Origin: Anomaloglossus baeobatrachus
Lineage: Eukaryota > Chordata > Amphibia > Anura > Aromobatidae
Assembly: GCF_048569485.1 (NCBI RefSeq)
Contig: NC_134354.1
Location: 84,419,664 to 84,483,663, forward strand
Reading direction: 5' to 3'
DNA: 64,000 nucleotides
Positions 11,977-22,180 of the stretch are shown piece after piece. A model generated the notes under the pieces. That model did no database searches and was not told the origin of the DNA. It saw only the letters and a program-made list of their open reading frames with translations. Made by a program: the position numbers and the translations under genes. Positions within the stretch are counted from its first letter, which is position 1; the number at the start of each line of letters is the position of its first letter.

Positions 11977-12289
11977 TATACAGACAAAAGTGTGTGCTTC
12001 AGTATGTCTGCAAGAAATGCATTGCTGAGAAACAAATGCATGTAGTAACTAGCTATGGGGGGGGAACACTAGGGCATTGAACAATACACCCTAATCCCGT
12101 TTTGTTGGGGTTCGGATGTAAGCCCCGAGAGAATCACTGTATGTAGTGGCAAACGCTATGTGAACTCTTATTGCTTCCTCTTGGAGGCTGTTAGCAGACA
12201 CAGCTTTGCAGGAAAAAGAACCTGGCTGGATCCAATGATCTGTGTAGTGATCAGTAAAGAGCTTGCAAGTGCATACTCCCTGCCTAGGA

Positions 12290-13140
12290 ACTCAGCCACC
12301 TATGATGCAAGATTTCAGTGAGAGGAGTGAAAAGTATTATCAGAAGAGTTGTCCAAGAGCCAAGAACCACTTGTGGAGAGCTACAGAAAGACCTGGAATC
12401 AGCAAGTTATGCCATCAACCTCCATGGCCTGTATGCACACTCACAACGCAAGACTCCATCGCTGAACAAAAAGCATTTGAAGTTTATTCAACAACATTTG
12501 GAAAAGCCTGAGGAATACTGAGAGAATATAATGTGGTCAGATGAGAGCAAATTGAACTCTTTAGACCATAAAAACCACCATGTTTAGAGGCCAAAAGGCA
12601 GTTCATATCACCCCAAAAACATCATATCAACAGTGAAGTTTGGAGGTGGGAACATCAATGTGTGGGGCTGTTTTTCAGCATATGGCACTGGCAAACTTCA
12701 AATAACTGAAGGAAGAAGGAATGGACAACTGTACAAGACATTCTTGATAAAAATCTACTGCCATCTACCAGGATGATGAAGATGAAATGAGGATGGATCC
12801 AAACAGAGACTAGGAATCTCTTAATTGGTCACAGAGTAAGAAAATAAAGCTGCTAGAATGGCCCAGCTAATCACCTGACCTGAATCCAAAAGGAAATTTA
12901 TACAAGGAACTTAAGCTCAGAATTCATAGAAGGAGCCCACAGGACCTTCAGGATTTGAAGTGTGTGTGTGTGTGTGTGTCAGAATGGACAAAATAACACC
13001 TGAGCAATGCATGCCACTAGATTTTTCATACAGGAGGAGTCTTGAAGCTGTGATCCCCAACAAAGGCTTTTGTAACAAGTATTATATAAATTTCAGTAAG
13101 TGTGTTCAATACTTTTTTGCTGTGTGATTTCTGACTGTTA
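12290..13140 (+). pseudogene. Tc1-like transposase fossil
   Basis: Several frames retain pieces of a Tc1 transposase: a GVKSIIRRVVQEPRTTCGEL-like DNA-binding segment near 12320, then WSDESKLN (first catalytic aspartate block), then FGGGNINVWGCFSAYGTG near 12640, and a degraded C-terminal part. Stops and length changes are frequent, so it is old and inactive. The end at about 13100 (GTGTTCAATACTTTTTTGC) looks like a Tc1 terminal repeat; the left terminus was not found. A short (GT)n run sits inside at 12961-12978. Confidence 0.7.
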
Positions 13141-13967
13141 CACTTCAGTAAATTTATGTAAATCTATGGTTTGATTTCTTTGCCTGTGTGGATTGGACGG
13201 GTTGTTACTGACATCTGTTGGGAAATTAATATCAATAGTCAATACATTACTACATAATGAAAGGGGCAAAACATATGTCTTAGAACATTACAATGGCCCA
13301 TACATCTGACCAACATTCAGGGAAAAACAGTCAAAATGTTGCACTGGGGCCCACCGGATTCTAGTTGCACTACTGCTTCAAAATTTGTTCTATAATATGG
13401 CTGCATCAAACAACACTGCTAAATCTGTACAATATCAGAAGAAATCCCAAGATGATCGTCCTCATGAACTTTGTTCCCTCAGCTAATCAGTGACGTTTTT
13501 GACAGCAGTGCAAATATTACACAGCAGTGATATATCCAGCACAACCAGTTCGGCGGAATGTGCAAAATCACTGCTTGTTTGCACAAGATGACAGCATGTA
13601 CTATAGACAACAAACTCGATACAGCGACCCAACATTTATAGGAATCCTATCACAGTAATTTGAATGGATGTGCAATGCTTTATTATGTACGATATTAGAC
13701 ATCTGTACATTACAGACATATGTTACGGTAGGTTTACATAGGGCAATATTGCACTCTTATATGTGTCGTCTGGTGACATTCCTCTGTAAATTGTATTGGC
13801 CCAGTCAGATCAGGAATAAAAAAGTGGCATTTGTACAAAGAAAGGTTATGAATGTGCACAGGTGATGATAGAATGATTAATGTAATACGTGTTAACAACA
13901 TTATTTTCTAGACAGACCCCCTGGCAGTGGGCGGATCATATATGCTTGACTCTGAAACACTGTGAGA
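13141..13967. other. Intergenic, nothing recognised
   Basis: About 800 bp of AT-rich sequence with no supported gene. It leads into the TA microsatellite in which the Tc1 pair is embedded. Confidence 0.4.
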
Positions 13968-13968
13968 T

Positions 13969-14013
<45 letters not shown>
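13969..14013. repeat. (TA)n microsatellite
   Basis: An almost pure TA run directly abutting the left Tc1 terminal repeat. TA is the target of Tc1/mariner elements, so this is a plausible landing site, possibly expanded later. Confidence 0.9.
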
Positions 14014-14015
<2 letters not shown>

Positions 14016-14018
<3 letters not shown>

Positions 14019-14159
14019 TTAGGTCCAGAAATATTTGGACAGTGACACAATTTTCGCGAGTTGGGCTCTGCATGCCACCACATTGGATTTGAAATGAAAC
14101 CTCTACAACAGAATTCAAGTGCAGATTGTAACGTTTAATTTGAAGGTTTGAACAAAAAT
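14016..14159. mobile_element. Tc1-like terminal fragment, outer copy
   Basis: CAGTTAGGTCCAGAAATATT begins here and recurs at 14161, so two direct copies of the terminal repeat lie about 145 bp apart. This may be an IR/DR arrangement, as in fish and frog Tc1 elements, or an end fragment of another copy joined to copy 1. The sequence between the repeats does not occur at the other end of the inverted pair, which favours the second reading. Confidence 0.6.
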
Positions 14160-15573
14160 ACAGTTAGGTCCAGAAATATTTGGACAGTGACACAAGTTTT
14201 GTTATTTTAGCTGTTTACAAAAACATGTTCAGAAATAATTATATATATAATATGGGCTGAAAGTGCACACTCCCAGCTGCAATATGAGAGTTTTCACATC
14301 CAAATCGGAGAAAGGGTTTAGGAATCATAGCTCTGTAATGCATAGCCTCCTCTTTTTCAAGGGACCAAAAGTAATTGGACAAGGGACTCTAAAGGCTGCA
14401 ATTAACTCTGAAGGCGTCTCCCTCGTTAACCTGTAATCAATGAAGTAGTTAAAAGGTCTGGGGTTGATTACAGGTGTGTGGTTTTGCATTTGGAAGCTGT
14501 TGCTGTGACCAGACAACATGCGGTCTAAGGAACTCTCAATTGAGGTGAAGCAGAACATCCTGAGGCTGAAAAAAAGAAAAAATCCATCAGAGAGATAGCA
14601 GACATGCTTGGAGTAGCAATATCAACAGTCGGGTACATTCTGAGAAAAAAGGAATTGACTGGTGAGCTTGGGAACTCAAAAAGGCCTGGGCGTCCACGGA
14701 TGACAACAGTGGTGGATGATCGCCGCATACTTTCTTTGGTGAAGAAGAACAACATCAACTGAAGTCCAGAACACTCTCAGTGAAGTAGGTGTATCTGTCT
14801 CTAAGTCAACAGTAAAGTGAAGTAAAGAGAAGACTCCATGAAAGTAAATACAAAGGGTTCACATCTAGATGCAAACCATTCATCAATTCCAAAAATAGAC
14901 AGGCCAGAGTTAAATTTGCTGAAAAACACCTCATGAAGCCAGCTCAGTTCTGGAAAAGTATTCTATGGACAGATGAGACCAAGATCAACCTGTACCAGAA
15001 TGATGGGAAGAAAAAAGTTTGGAGAAGAAAGGGAACGGCACATGATCCAAGGCACACCACATCCTCTGTAAAACATGGTGGAGGCAACGTGATGGTATGG
15101 GCATGCATGGCTTTCAATGGCACTGGGTCACTTGTGTTTATTGATGACATAACAGCAGACAAGAGTAGCCGGATGAATTCTGAAGTGTACTGGGATATAC
15201 TTTCAGCCCAGATTCAGCCAAATGCCGCAAAAGTTGATCGGACGGCGCTTCATAGTACAGATGGACAATGACCCCAAGCATACAGCCAAAGCTACCCAGG
15301 AGTTCATGAGTGCAAAAAAGTGGAATATTCTGTAATGGCCAAGTCAATCACCAGATCTTAACCTAATTAAGCATGCAATTCACTTGCTCAAATCCAGACT
15401 TAAGACGGAAAGACCCACAAACAAGCAAGACCTGAAGGCTGCGGCTGTAAAGGCCTGGCAAAGCATTAAGAAGGAGGAAACCCAGCGTTTGGTGATGTCC
15501 ATGGGTTCCAGACTTAAGGCAGTGATTGCCTCCAAAGGATTGGCAACAAAATATTGAAAATAAAAATATTTTG
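14160..15573 (+). mobile_element. Tc1-like transposon copy 1 (left arm of an inverted pair)
   Basis: The element starts with the terminal repeat ACAGTTAGGTCCAGAAATAT and runs to the end of the transposase reading region. From 14196 to 15222 it is an inverted duplicate of 15574-16600. The remaining 351 bp (15223-15573) is the C-terminal third of its transposase and forms the spacer of the inverted pair. No right terminal repeat follows. Confidence 0.85.
14518..15557 (+). pseudogene. Tc1-like transposase, copy 1
   Basis: The start reads MRSKELSIEVKQNILRLKK; a one-base shortfall in an A-run soon shifts frame relative to copy 2. Further on: ADMLGVA.STVGYILRKKEL (paired-type helix-turn-helix), GRPRMTTVVDDRRIL, WTDETKINLYQNDGKKKVW (first catalytic Asp), GGGNVMVWACMAFNGTGSL, and MDNDPKHTAKATQEF (second Asp). 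After WNIL the expected glutamate codon is TAA, and in SPDLNLIKHAI the usual third catalytic residue (E in ..IEH/IENLW) is lysine. The full-length equivalent is about 340 residues. It is clearly inactive. Transposases of this type cut and paste at TA sites. Confidence 0.85.
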
Positions 15574-16277
15574 TTTGGCTGAATCTGGGCTGAAAGTATA
15601 TCCCGGTACACTTCAGAATTCATCCGGCTACTCTTGTCTGCTGTTATGTCATCAATAAACACAAGTGACCCAGTGCCATTGAAAGCCATGCATGCCCATG
15701 CCATCACGTTGCCTCCACCATGTTTTACAGAGGATGTGGTGTGCCTTGGATCATGTGCCATTCCCTTTCTTCTCCAAACTTTTTTCTTCCCATCATTCTG
15801 GTACAGGTTGATCTTTGTCTCATCTGTCCATAGAATACTTTTCCAGAACTGAGCTGGCTTCATGAGGTGTTTTTCAGCAAATTTAACTCTGGCCTGTCTA
15901 TTTTTGGAATTGATGAATGATTTGCATCTAGATGTGAACCCTTTGTATTTACTTTCATGGAGTCTTCTCTTTACTGTTGACTTAGAGACAGATACACCTA
16001 CTTCACTGAGAGTGTTCTGGACTTCAGTTGATGTTGTGAACGGGTTCTTCTTCACCAAAGAAAGTATGCGGCGATCATCCACCACTGTTGTCATCCGTGG
16101 ACGCCCAGGCCTTTTTGAGTTCCCAAGCTCACCAGTCAATTCCTTTTTTCTCAGAATGTACCCGACTGTTGATTTTGCTACTCCAAGCATGTCTGCTATC
16201 TCTCTGATGGATTTTTTCTTTTTTTTCAGCCTCAAGATGTTCTGCTTCACCTCAATTGAGAGTTCCTTAGACCGTAT
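15574..16277 (-). pseudogene. Tc1-like transposase, copy 2 (C-terminally truncated)
   Basis: Read on the minus strand, the expected start codon is ATA (16277-16275), and the first ATG is nine codons on (16250, MKQNILRLKK). The frame then stays open through the helix-turn-helix (IREIADMLGVAKSTVGYILR), GRPRMTTVVDDRRIL, KKNPFTTSTEVQNTL, WTDETKINLYQND and GGGNVMAWACMAFNGTGSL. It breaks at the junction after AQIQPN and runs into unrelated reading of the spacer. The second and third catalytic residues are absent, so it cannot be active. It is the better preserved of the two for the N-terminal two thirds. Confidence 0.85.
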
Positions 16278-16600
16278 GTTGTCTGGTCACAGCAACAGCT
16301 TCCAAATGCAACACCACACACCTGTAATCAACCGCAGACCTTTTAACTACTTCATTGGTTACAGGTTAACGAGGGAGACGCCTTCAGAGTTAATTGCAGC
16401 CTTTAGAGTCCCTTGTCCAATTACTTTTGGTCCCTTGAAAAAGAGGAGGCTATGCATTACAGAGCTATGATTCCTAAACCCTTTCTCCGATTTGGATGTG
16501 AAAACTCTCATATTGCAGCTGGGAGTGTGCACTTTCAGCCCATATTATATATATAATTGTATTTCTGAACATGTTTTTGTAAACAGCTAAAATAACAAAA
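15574..16600 (-). mobile_element. Tc1-like transposon copy 2 (right arm of the inverted pair)
   Basis: This is a 1,027-bp inverted duplicate of 14196-15222. It covers the 5' untranslated part and about two thirds of the transposase, but lacks both the C-terminal third and the terminal repeat; a TA run (16601-16656) replaces the latter. It is a fragment rather than a complete second element. The two arms differ only by scattered substitutions and a few small indels. Confidence 0.85.
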
Positions 16601-16601
16601 C

Positions 16602-16656
<55 letters not shown>
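16601..16656. repeat. (TA)n microsatellite
   Basis: TA run with one CA interruption, bordering the right arm of the inverted Tc1 pair. It mirrors the TA run on the left at 13969-14013. Confidence 0.9.
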
Positions 16657-16658
<2 letters not shown>

Positions 16659-17018
16659 AGAAAAACATACTTTAAAAGCCGCCCAGGGACCAAGCAGCAT
16701 CGAAGACTAGTTGGACAGGTGGGTCCTCTGTAGCTTCTCCCCTCCCTCTCCCCTTGATTGACAGGTCTCTGTCACAATACTTTGGCACAAACTTCGCCGA
16801 CTGTCATGGCGGCATCGGGCTCAGTTCACATTGCAGATCCGGAGACTCCACCCAATGGTTTCTCTGATGTCTGGGATCAACACAAGCAGACTCGGGTGTC
16901 AACCTGCTGTGTTCTGAATCATAGGCAGGCTAGCAAGAGTTAATCTCTGTTAGTCTGCTTGTTAGGTTCCTTTGATCACATGTGGTGGGGAGGCCAAACA
17001 CATCTGCTCCCCTTCTAT
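16657..17018. other. Intergenic, nothing recognised
   Basis: No supported gene. The small open frame around 16758 has no recognisable domain. Confidence 0.4.
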
Positions 17019-17022
17019 TTAA

Positions 17023-18252
17023 CCTCTTTACGACTGAGGATGTACCGATACGTCATAAATCATGCAGGGGTGATCACCACCGGCTGCTGTGGTGAGCCGG
17101 CAGTGATCCCTACACATGTCTGCTGATTTGACATGTGCGGCAAACAGGCGCAGGTGGATCCGTGATCCACCCACACCTGTTAACCCCTTTGATTGTGACA
17201 GAGCGATTTAAATGGCCGTGGCGGGGAAATCGCCTTTCCCTGCCGCCATTGGAGGTCCCGGGACACGATCACGGTGAGCCGATGGTTGCCACAGTAGCGA
17301 CGGGTTGTGTGATGACTCCTGTCGCTATCATGAGGTAGTTCTTGTTAGAGCCGACAGAGCACCGGCTCTCACAGGAACAATGCATTTCTGCTGATCACAG
17401 CTGGGCAGGTTTGATCAACACAAATGAATCAGCGATCGGACTGCTGATCCTTATAGACCCCTAGAAGGACTAGGAAAATAAAAAAAAGTTTAAAAAAAGT
17501 TTGAAAAAAATTAACAAAAAAATAAAAAACCTAAAAGATCAAATCACCCCCCATTCACCTCACTGAATATTAAACAGTTAAAAAAATAAAAAATATACAC
17601 ACATTTGTTATCGCCGCATTCAGAAATGCCCGATCTATCAAAATATAAAATCAATTAATCTGATCAGTAAACGGCGTAGCAGCCAAAAAATTCCAAATGC
17701 CAAAATTACATTTTTTATTCATGGCAAATTTTGCGCAATATGCAATAACAGGCGATCAAAACGTAGCATTTGCACAAAATGATTCCATTAAAAACGTCAG
17801 CTTGAGACACAAAAACTATTAAAAAAATATAAAAAAGCCATCACTGACCATAGATCCCGAAAAATGAGAACGCAACAGGTCACGGAAAATGGCGCAAAAA
17901 GTGCGCCACTTTTTTGGGGACAAAGTTCTGAATTTTTTTTAACCCCTTAGATAAAAGTAAACCTATACATGTTTGGTATCTACGAACTCGTACCGACCTA
18001 AAGCATCACACCCACACATCAGTTGTACCATATAGTGAACACAGTGAATAAAATACATGAAAAACAATTGTGCAATCGCACTTTTTTTGCAATTTTTCCA
18101 CACTTAGAATTTTTTTGCTGTTTTCCACTATGGCTATTGCTGTACTCACTGCTCAATGACTGACATACGGTTTTGTAGCATGGGTGCATTTACCTGTAAA
18201 CTACCACTATGGCTGCAGATACAGTTTTTTGTTTTTCGCTGATAGATTCCCT
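17023..18252. repeat. Dispersed repeat D, long copy
   Basis: It starts after TTAA (17019-17022) with CCTCTTTACGACTGAGGATG and ends before TTAA (18253-18256). A shorter copy lies at 45331-45770, sharing GATGTAC.G.TACGTCA, CACATGTCTGCTGAT, CAGGCGCA, AATGCAATAACAGGCGAT and AAAATGGCG.CAAAA-GCGC blocks. The 3' part is rich in A- and T-runs. No protein is readable. TTAA on both sides suggests a DNA transposon, but the last 50 bp may belong to a different element. Confidence 0.55.
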
Positions 18253-18257
18253 TTAAT

Positions 18258-18330
18258 ACATAGTTACACAGGTTGAAAAAATACTCAGGTCCATCAAGTT
18301 TCACCATTCTCCATCCATCCCATAGGGTAT
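18258..18330. repeat. Short dispersed repeat fragment
   Basis: CATAGTTACACAGGTTGAAA followed by GGTCCATCAAGTTTCACC resembles a short repeat that I associate with amphibian and fish genomes. Only one copy is present here, so this rests on memory of the motif. Confidence 0.3.
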
Positions 18331-19703
18331 TTCAAAGTGTTTTCTAAGTGTATTACATGGGAAGGTAGACATCAAAATTTTTGTCTTATTTTTTTCCAGG
18401 TTGAAAATCCAAATGGATCAAGTAGCAGCAAAGTGAATGGAATTTTATCCAATGTCATTCACAGGCTGCCGGAAAATTCAGGATGGAAACTGCAATAATT
18501 GAAGAGGGTGAAGATTTTAACTCCGCAGCCTGTCATATTACATTTCTCTGGAAAGATATATAACAAAAAGTCATATTTTCATCTGGAATATTGATTTATT
18601 AAATATAATAATAACTCAAATCTACAGAAACTCTTTAAAGCGTAACCGTTGTTTTATTTTTTTTTTTCATAAATCAATAGTACACATGAGAATAAGAAAG
18701 TTTGATATATATCTTATCAGACAAATCTGCTTCTTTCTCCTTCTGAGCTGATCTTTCATTCTCAATATTTTCAATTTATGTTAAATGAAAATAGATTTTC
18801 CCATTACTTAAATAGAAGATGACAGTTGGTGCTTATAAGATTCTATGGAGAAGTGTAACCATGGTTTCAGGAGAACTTGCAGCAGAATGTCTGTGTTTCC
18901 TCTAGCATTAACTGTTATCCATCTCAGTAATGTGAAAATCTGTCTTCACTGAAAGCAGCTTGTACCCATGAATTTAGAATGAAAGATCATTCCAGGAGGC
19001 TATGAGAAGCAGATTATCTGATAAGATATAGTACAAAGTTGTTTATTTTCATGTGTACTATTGATTTATGAAATAAAAATTTAACTCAACTGTTATTGTA
19101 ACACCTCAGGGGGTCGGGGGAAAATACTCATCACCGGGCCAGTGAGAATCAGGGGATGTCACGGGTGGCCCTGCCCGGTTTCGTGACCCCGAGGTGTACA
19201 TGGAGGGAGATGGGTGGATAAGGGTGATGGTGGAGGTTGTTTTCGTGATGCAACCTGCGGTACGCAGCCAGGGAAGAAGCCGCCACTGCTGTCACTGTCC
19301 TTCGGGGCGGATGGTAGTAGCAGCAAAGATGGTTTTGCTCCCCACAGGTGGTGCGGGCCCCAGGGAGGATGATGAGGGCTGTAGTAGTGATGGCTAGGGC
19401 CGTTGGCACCGGGGCACGCGGCTGCGCCGCCGGTAATAAGAGTCCGAATCGGCTGCTGCGGTTCCAGGTTGTTTTTACTCAGTGTTATGCTGTGCGCCCA
19501 GGTAGTACCGGTCACCCGCTGTGATGGGCCCCGTCTACCTCAGATAAGTTGGAAGAAGCCACCAGTGTTTGGAAAATTGTCCTTTCTAACAGTTGCCCCT
19601 CCAGTAGTGAGGAACTCGGGCTGAGCGTTCTGCTCCAAGCCGCAGGCCCCGTGAAAGAAGAAAAAAGAAGGTGGTGGTGTCATGTCGCCAGAACTGAAGT
19701 GTC

Positions 19704-20974
19704 AATGCGGTTCACATATTCTCCCCCCCCCCCCTCCCCTTCACCTTCACCATCACTGCACTGCACTCCCCTTCCCTCACAACACTCCCCTACCCCCAGA
19801 CCCCCCCCCCATTCCCCTTGATCATTTTTCACAATTTATATAAATTTATATTTATTTATTTATTTATATATTTATATGATCATTATTATCATTACACATT
19901 GTCCACTTTATAATTAATGGATTTTAATACATACTTATATTTATTGTGTACATTTTTTGTAAGGTTATAGATTATAATAAAAGGATTTTTTTACATATAT
20001 TAGGCATGCACTAGTTGAAGTATATAGTTGTTTATATATATCGAATTAGCACTAATTTATATAGACTTTTTGTATGTTTCCTTTCGCCGGTGTTTTGACA
20101 TCTTTTATTAATAGCTTATGTGGTTTTTTTAAAATACCAGTGCATTTGTCATTCAATCTCTGTAACATCCAATAGTTTTGCCTTCTTTGGATCGGCTTTT
20201 CATCCTTTCGGACTAATGCGCATGCGCTGTCCCCGTGTAGTGTTCAGTCTGGGAGCGTATCTATAACACTGCGAGATTTGGGGCGGATCTGATTACGTTA
20301 CACGCGTCACGTGAGTGGATCACGTGAGGCGGCGTTTTGCTGGGATTGAATCCCTATGCCCTCCGTAGTGATGACGCGCTCCTTTTGTCTGCACACTGCA
20401 TTGGTGTGTACTATGCGCATGCGCCAATTGACTTGTTCCGATTGGCTGGAGTGCCGCATTTATACTCTCACTTTGCCGATATGAAGCCACGCCCCCCTGA
20501 CGAAGGCTAGCGCCGAAACGTGCGTAGGCGGGACCTGGCGTCATTTCAGCGGTGAGTTTAAATGTTATCCGGTTGTGTACCTCTCCTTACATATAAGTTC
20601 CTTGAGTGATACTACCCACCATGGGGTGTATAATCTAATTTATCCCTGGTATTGGGCTTCCTTGAGGCTATATTGAGCTGATTGTTTACTCTTTTAACCG
20701 GACACTAGGACTTTTCTCACCGCTTATGTACGCCACCTTGTGCACTGTCATGAAATTACACCCCTGCCCTGTTTTTACTTTGTTTCAATAAAGATTTATC
20801 TTTTACTGGAATTTTCTTCTCTGATTCGTGTGTGTGAATTGGTAATATAATTATTTTGAGTCAGTCTCATATCCATTTACTGTAATCATGGGGTGGTGGT
20901 ACTATCTTGCATTTTGATGGACTACAAAATTTTCCCTGGTTGATTACTATTTGTTGGTTGTAAATTTGTTTGGT
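19704..20974 (+). mobile_element. 1.27-kb insertion with a hammerhead-like motif (Penelope-like or retrozyme-type, tentative)
   Basis: Direct repeats TGAAGTGTC at 19695-19703 and 20975-20983 delimit this insertion exactly inside LTR (b). It begins with a C-rich stretch, then a long AT-rich part, then a GC-richer part containing the hammerhead-like fold at 20481-20544, then CAATAAAGATTTATC near 20787. No reverse transcriptase or GIY-YIG endonuclease frame is present, so it is non-autonomous. Hammerhead ribozymes are known in the ends of Penelope-like elements; assignment to that class is inference from the ribozyme and the target duplication. Confidence 0.6.
20481..20544 (+). ncRNA. Candidate type I hammerhead ribozyme, divergent
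   Basis: Core CTGACGA at 20497-20503, stem II GGC/GCC (505-507 with 512-514 of the 20 kb block), and GAAA at 20515-20518. A minimal stem III pairs A-C-G with C-G-T around a 2-base loop, and the cleavage triplet is GTA (20524-20526). Stem I can pair CC/GG next to the core, then GCCA/TGGC and ATGA/TCAT further out, with internal loops. One unpaired A precedes stem II and there is a C-C mismatch in stem I, so activity is uncertain. The layout matches short-stem-III hammerheads of Penelope-like elements. Confidence 0.55.
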
Positions 20975-21262
20975 TGAAGTGTCGGGTAGACTGACTGAAG
21001 ATTGTGTAAGTTGCTCCTACTTCTACCCCAAGTGGAACCCGCCCCCCAAGTGGCTGGCTTCAGTGACCAAAAATGTCCCATGCTTCGTGATGGCCACCAC
21101 CCTATCTACCCAGCCAGTGGGAAGGCTCCTGAATGTATGTAAAGTGTGAATGTGGAACACCGGTGATTAACCCCCTCCTTACCCAAGGCAAATACCGCAC
21201 CTTAAATAAGGTGTAATACTCGTGGCACCCCTGCGGCTCCAGTTGCCACAATTATCCTTTAA

Positions 21263-22180
21263 ATTGATGTGCTGGCCAATATACAGACATATACAGTATA
21301 TCACTATGCAATAGCATTCTACAATTAATGAATACATTAATTCCTCTATTGCTAGACATGTAGACAGCCAGTTGGGTTTTTTTGTTGTTTTTTTAATAAA
21401 AAAAAATATTCACTATCTTTCCCAGATTGGTTTTAAACAAAATTTGTCAGCAGGTTTTTGCTATCCCATCTGAGACCAGTATAACGGAGGGTCAGAGACA
21501 CTGATTCAAAGAAATCATGGGGTTCCAAAGCAGAAGTTATAATTGGCTTCCTGTCCAGAAAAAAAATGAAAATGTATTGATATTCGGCTGGGTCACATAG
21601 GAACATATCTCACAACTTTACAGCCCTTACAAAGTAAGTTCCTCCTATTGAAACCCCAAGATTCCCCTTTCATTGAGCCCATAACAAGAGTGCCCCACAA
21701 GCAATTGTATGATACCCCACAGTGAATTCCTCCACACACACAATATGATGACCCTACTGACCCTCAACTACCCCAGCAATGTATGATGACCCAAACAGTA
21801 TGATTCCCAACTGTGACCCCTACATAGCGCTCCATGTAGTATTATGCCCCCCCCCCCACTAGCTCTCCAAACAGTATAATGGCCCCTACACAGCCCCTCG
21901 CACAGTATGATGGACCCCACACAACAATGGACAACAGCTCTGGACAAGGATGAATTCTCACTGCCACACAATTAAGAAAAAAAGGATGGCCAAACATTTT
22001 TGTAATCAAGACCACAGCATCATGGACATGAAATTGCTGGTATTGAAACGAAACTTCAAGTCTCAGAGAGACAGAAAGGTCTGGAAGTACAAACTTATGA
22101 TGACTTTTGACACATTCAGAGCAGGAATGAATGTGTGACATGGATTCATGTCTTTTTACATCAATTAAGAGATGTGCTGG
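21263..22180. other. Intergenic with a family B scrap and a degenerate repeat
   Basis: 21437-21520 resembles the family B terminus (GTCAGCAGGTTTTTGC, CCCATCTGAGACCAG). 21700-21940 is a degenerate repeat built on phrases such as ACAGTATAATGGCCCC and CACAGTATGATG, like those at 24063-24880 and 43850-44040. No gene was recognised. Confidence 0.45.

Larger units (their letters stand above)
19097..21250 (-). mobile_element. Solo LTR (b), Ty3/Gypsy-like, interrupted by a ribozyme-bearing insertion
   Basis: On the minus strand this is the same subfamily as 11075-11976; the two halves (19097-19703 and 20984-21250) total about 874 bp. TTAT lies at 19093-19096 and, offset by one base, at 21252-21255. 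The terminal hairpin at the LTR start lies in flipped orientation relative to the rest of the LTR. The insertion at 19704-20974 is flanked by a direct TGAAGTGTC. Confidence 0.8.
18639..21258. mobile_element. TTAA foldback element, split by an LTR close to its right end
   Basis: TTAA lies at 18635-18638 and 21259-21262. The left end AGCGTAACCGTTG, then TTCATAAATCAATAGTACAC, is mirrored before the LTR at 19020-19096 (GTGTACTATTGATTTATGAA, then TTTAACTCAACTGTTAT) and completed after the LTR by ATTATCCT. The solo LTR at 19097-21250 therefore inserted about 8 bp from this element's right terminus. Interior sequence is non-coding. Confidence 0.7.

Noticed and set aside
15862-16470. 202-codon plus-strand frame
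   Set aside because: Antisense shadow of the Tc1 transposase fragment.
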